Assembly (NCBI GenBank): GCA_001798455.1
Contig: MGSI01000039.1
Coordinates: 1-7,668 of the forward strand
Direction of reading: 5' to 3'
Source: Deltaproteobacteria bacterium RIFCSPLOWO2_02_FULL_57_26
GTDB taxonomy: Bacteria > Desulfobacterota > Binatia > UBA9968
Length of the DNA: 7,668 bases
Positions 6,091-7,668 of this stretch are shown here, piece by piece. The notes under the pieces were generated by a model. That model was not told where the DNA came from. It searched no databases and was given only the letters and a program-made list of their open reading frames with translations. Position numbers and translations under genes: made by a program. Within the stretch, counting starts at the first letter, position 1. Every line of letters starts with the position of its first letter.

Positions 6091-7485
<1,395 letters not shown>

Positions 7486-7506
7486 CTAGTCAACCCATCT
7501 GGTCAT

Positions 7507-7535
7507 TAAATACTTTTTTCATCTATCCTTGTCAA
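7507..7535 (-). promoter_or_regulatory. Promoter for the ferredoxin-fusion/rimI operon
   Basis: On the minus strand a perfect TTGACA (7535-7530) is followed by a 17-base spacer and TATTTA (7512-7507). A better -10 match, TTTAAT, lies two bases further on. The start would be near 7500, leaving a short leader with the ribosome site AGGAG at 7487-7483. Confidence 0.65.
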
Positions 7536-7551
7536 TGAATCGCGACGGAAC

Positions 7552-7580
7552 TTGAAAGTCAAAGAACAGCTATGTTAAAT
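7552..7580 (+). promoter_or_regulatory. Possible tRNA-Cys promoter
   Basis: TTGAAA (7552-7557), 17 bases, then TTAAAT (7575-7580). The start would fall near 7587, just before the mature tRNA 5' end. The -10 match is only four of six, so this is tentative. Confidence 0.35.
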
Positions 7581-7589
7581 GTAAAAAAG

Positions 7590-7665
7590 GGCGGCGTACC
7601 CAAGTGGTTAAGGGAGAGGTCTGCAAAACCTCGATGCGGCGGTTCGAATCCGCCCGCCGCCTCCA
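7590..7665 (+). tRNA. tRNA-Cys (anticodon GCA) with encoded CCA
   Basis: A complete cloverleaf can be drawn. The acceptor stem is GGCGGCG (7590-7596) with CGCCGCC (7655-7661). The D stem is CCC/GGG (7599-7601, 7612-7614) and the anticodon stem GAGGT/ACCTC (7616-7620, 7628-7632). The loop CTGCAAA carries the GCA anticodon at 7623-7625. The T stem is GGCGG/CCGCC, with TTCGAAT in the loop. The discriminator is U (7662), the expected cysteine identity base, and CCA follows at 7663-7665. All stems pair perfectly. No terminator is visible before the window ends. Confidence 0.98.
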
Positions 7666-7668
7666 ATA

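Overview
The window looks like ordinary chromosomal sequence from a GC-rich Gram-negative bacterium. A lipopolysaccharide-type GT9 glycosyltransferase, a DegP/HtrA-type envelope protease, the non-mevalonate isoprenoid enzyme IspD, a CarD-family RNA polymerase regulator and a DUF1844 protein together suggest a deep-branching, delta-proteobacteria-like lineage (Desulfobacterota, Methylomirabilota/NC10 or similar). The phylum is inferred from gene content only. No phage, transposase, integrase or CRISPR genes were seen.

Layout from left to right. Bases 1-427 (minus) hold the N-terminal part of a DegP/HtrA serine protease. It runs off the left edge and is put out of frame by an exact 35-bp tandem duplication at 1-70. 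Just upstream, probably in the same operon, is a DUF1844 gene (437-871, minus). A 172-bp gap follows, then a GT9 heptosyltransferase-like gene (1044-2087, minus). An 80-bp divergent region carries a good sigma70-type promoter for cysK (2168-3121, plus). cysK overlaps larE (3097-3909, plus) by 25 bp. larE converges on ispD (3931-4629, minus). A near-perfect intrinsic terminator (4647-4687) separates ispD from carD (4714-5196, minus), although both are read in the same direction. The carD upstream region (5197-5567) contains a promoter, a terminator-like hairpin immediately after the predicted start, and a GC-rich hairpin near the ribosome-binding site. rimI (5568-6077) and an unusual ferredoxin-membrane fusion protein gene (6091-7473) form a two-gene minus-strand operon with its own promoter. 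A complete tRNA-Cys (7590-7665, plus) is divergent from it.

Functional links. CysK makes cysteine and LarE is a PP-loop sulfur-insertion enzyme. The LarE here has the three-cysteine arrangement expected of the iron-sulfur-cluster type instead of the single sacrificial cysteine, so the overlapping pair plausibly forms a sulfur-handling unit. carD and ispD are common neighbours, but the strong terminator between them suggests they are not simply co-expressed. The least explained protein is the 460-residue fusion: a complete Allochromatium-type 2[4Fe-4S] ferredoxin, a Pro/Ala/Lys linker, a hydrophobic region with about two membrane helices, and a soluble C-terminal domain that I do not recognise with confidence.

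I found no clear evidence of an entirely new multi-gene system. The best candidates for a second look are the ferredoxin fusion, the carD leader, the cysK-larE pair and the degP duplication.
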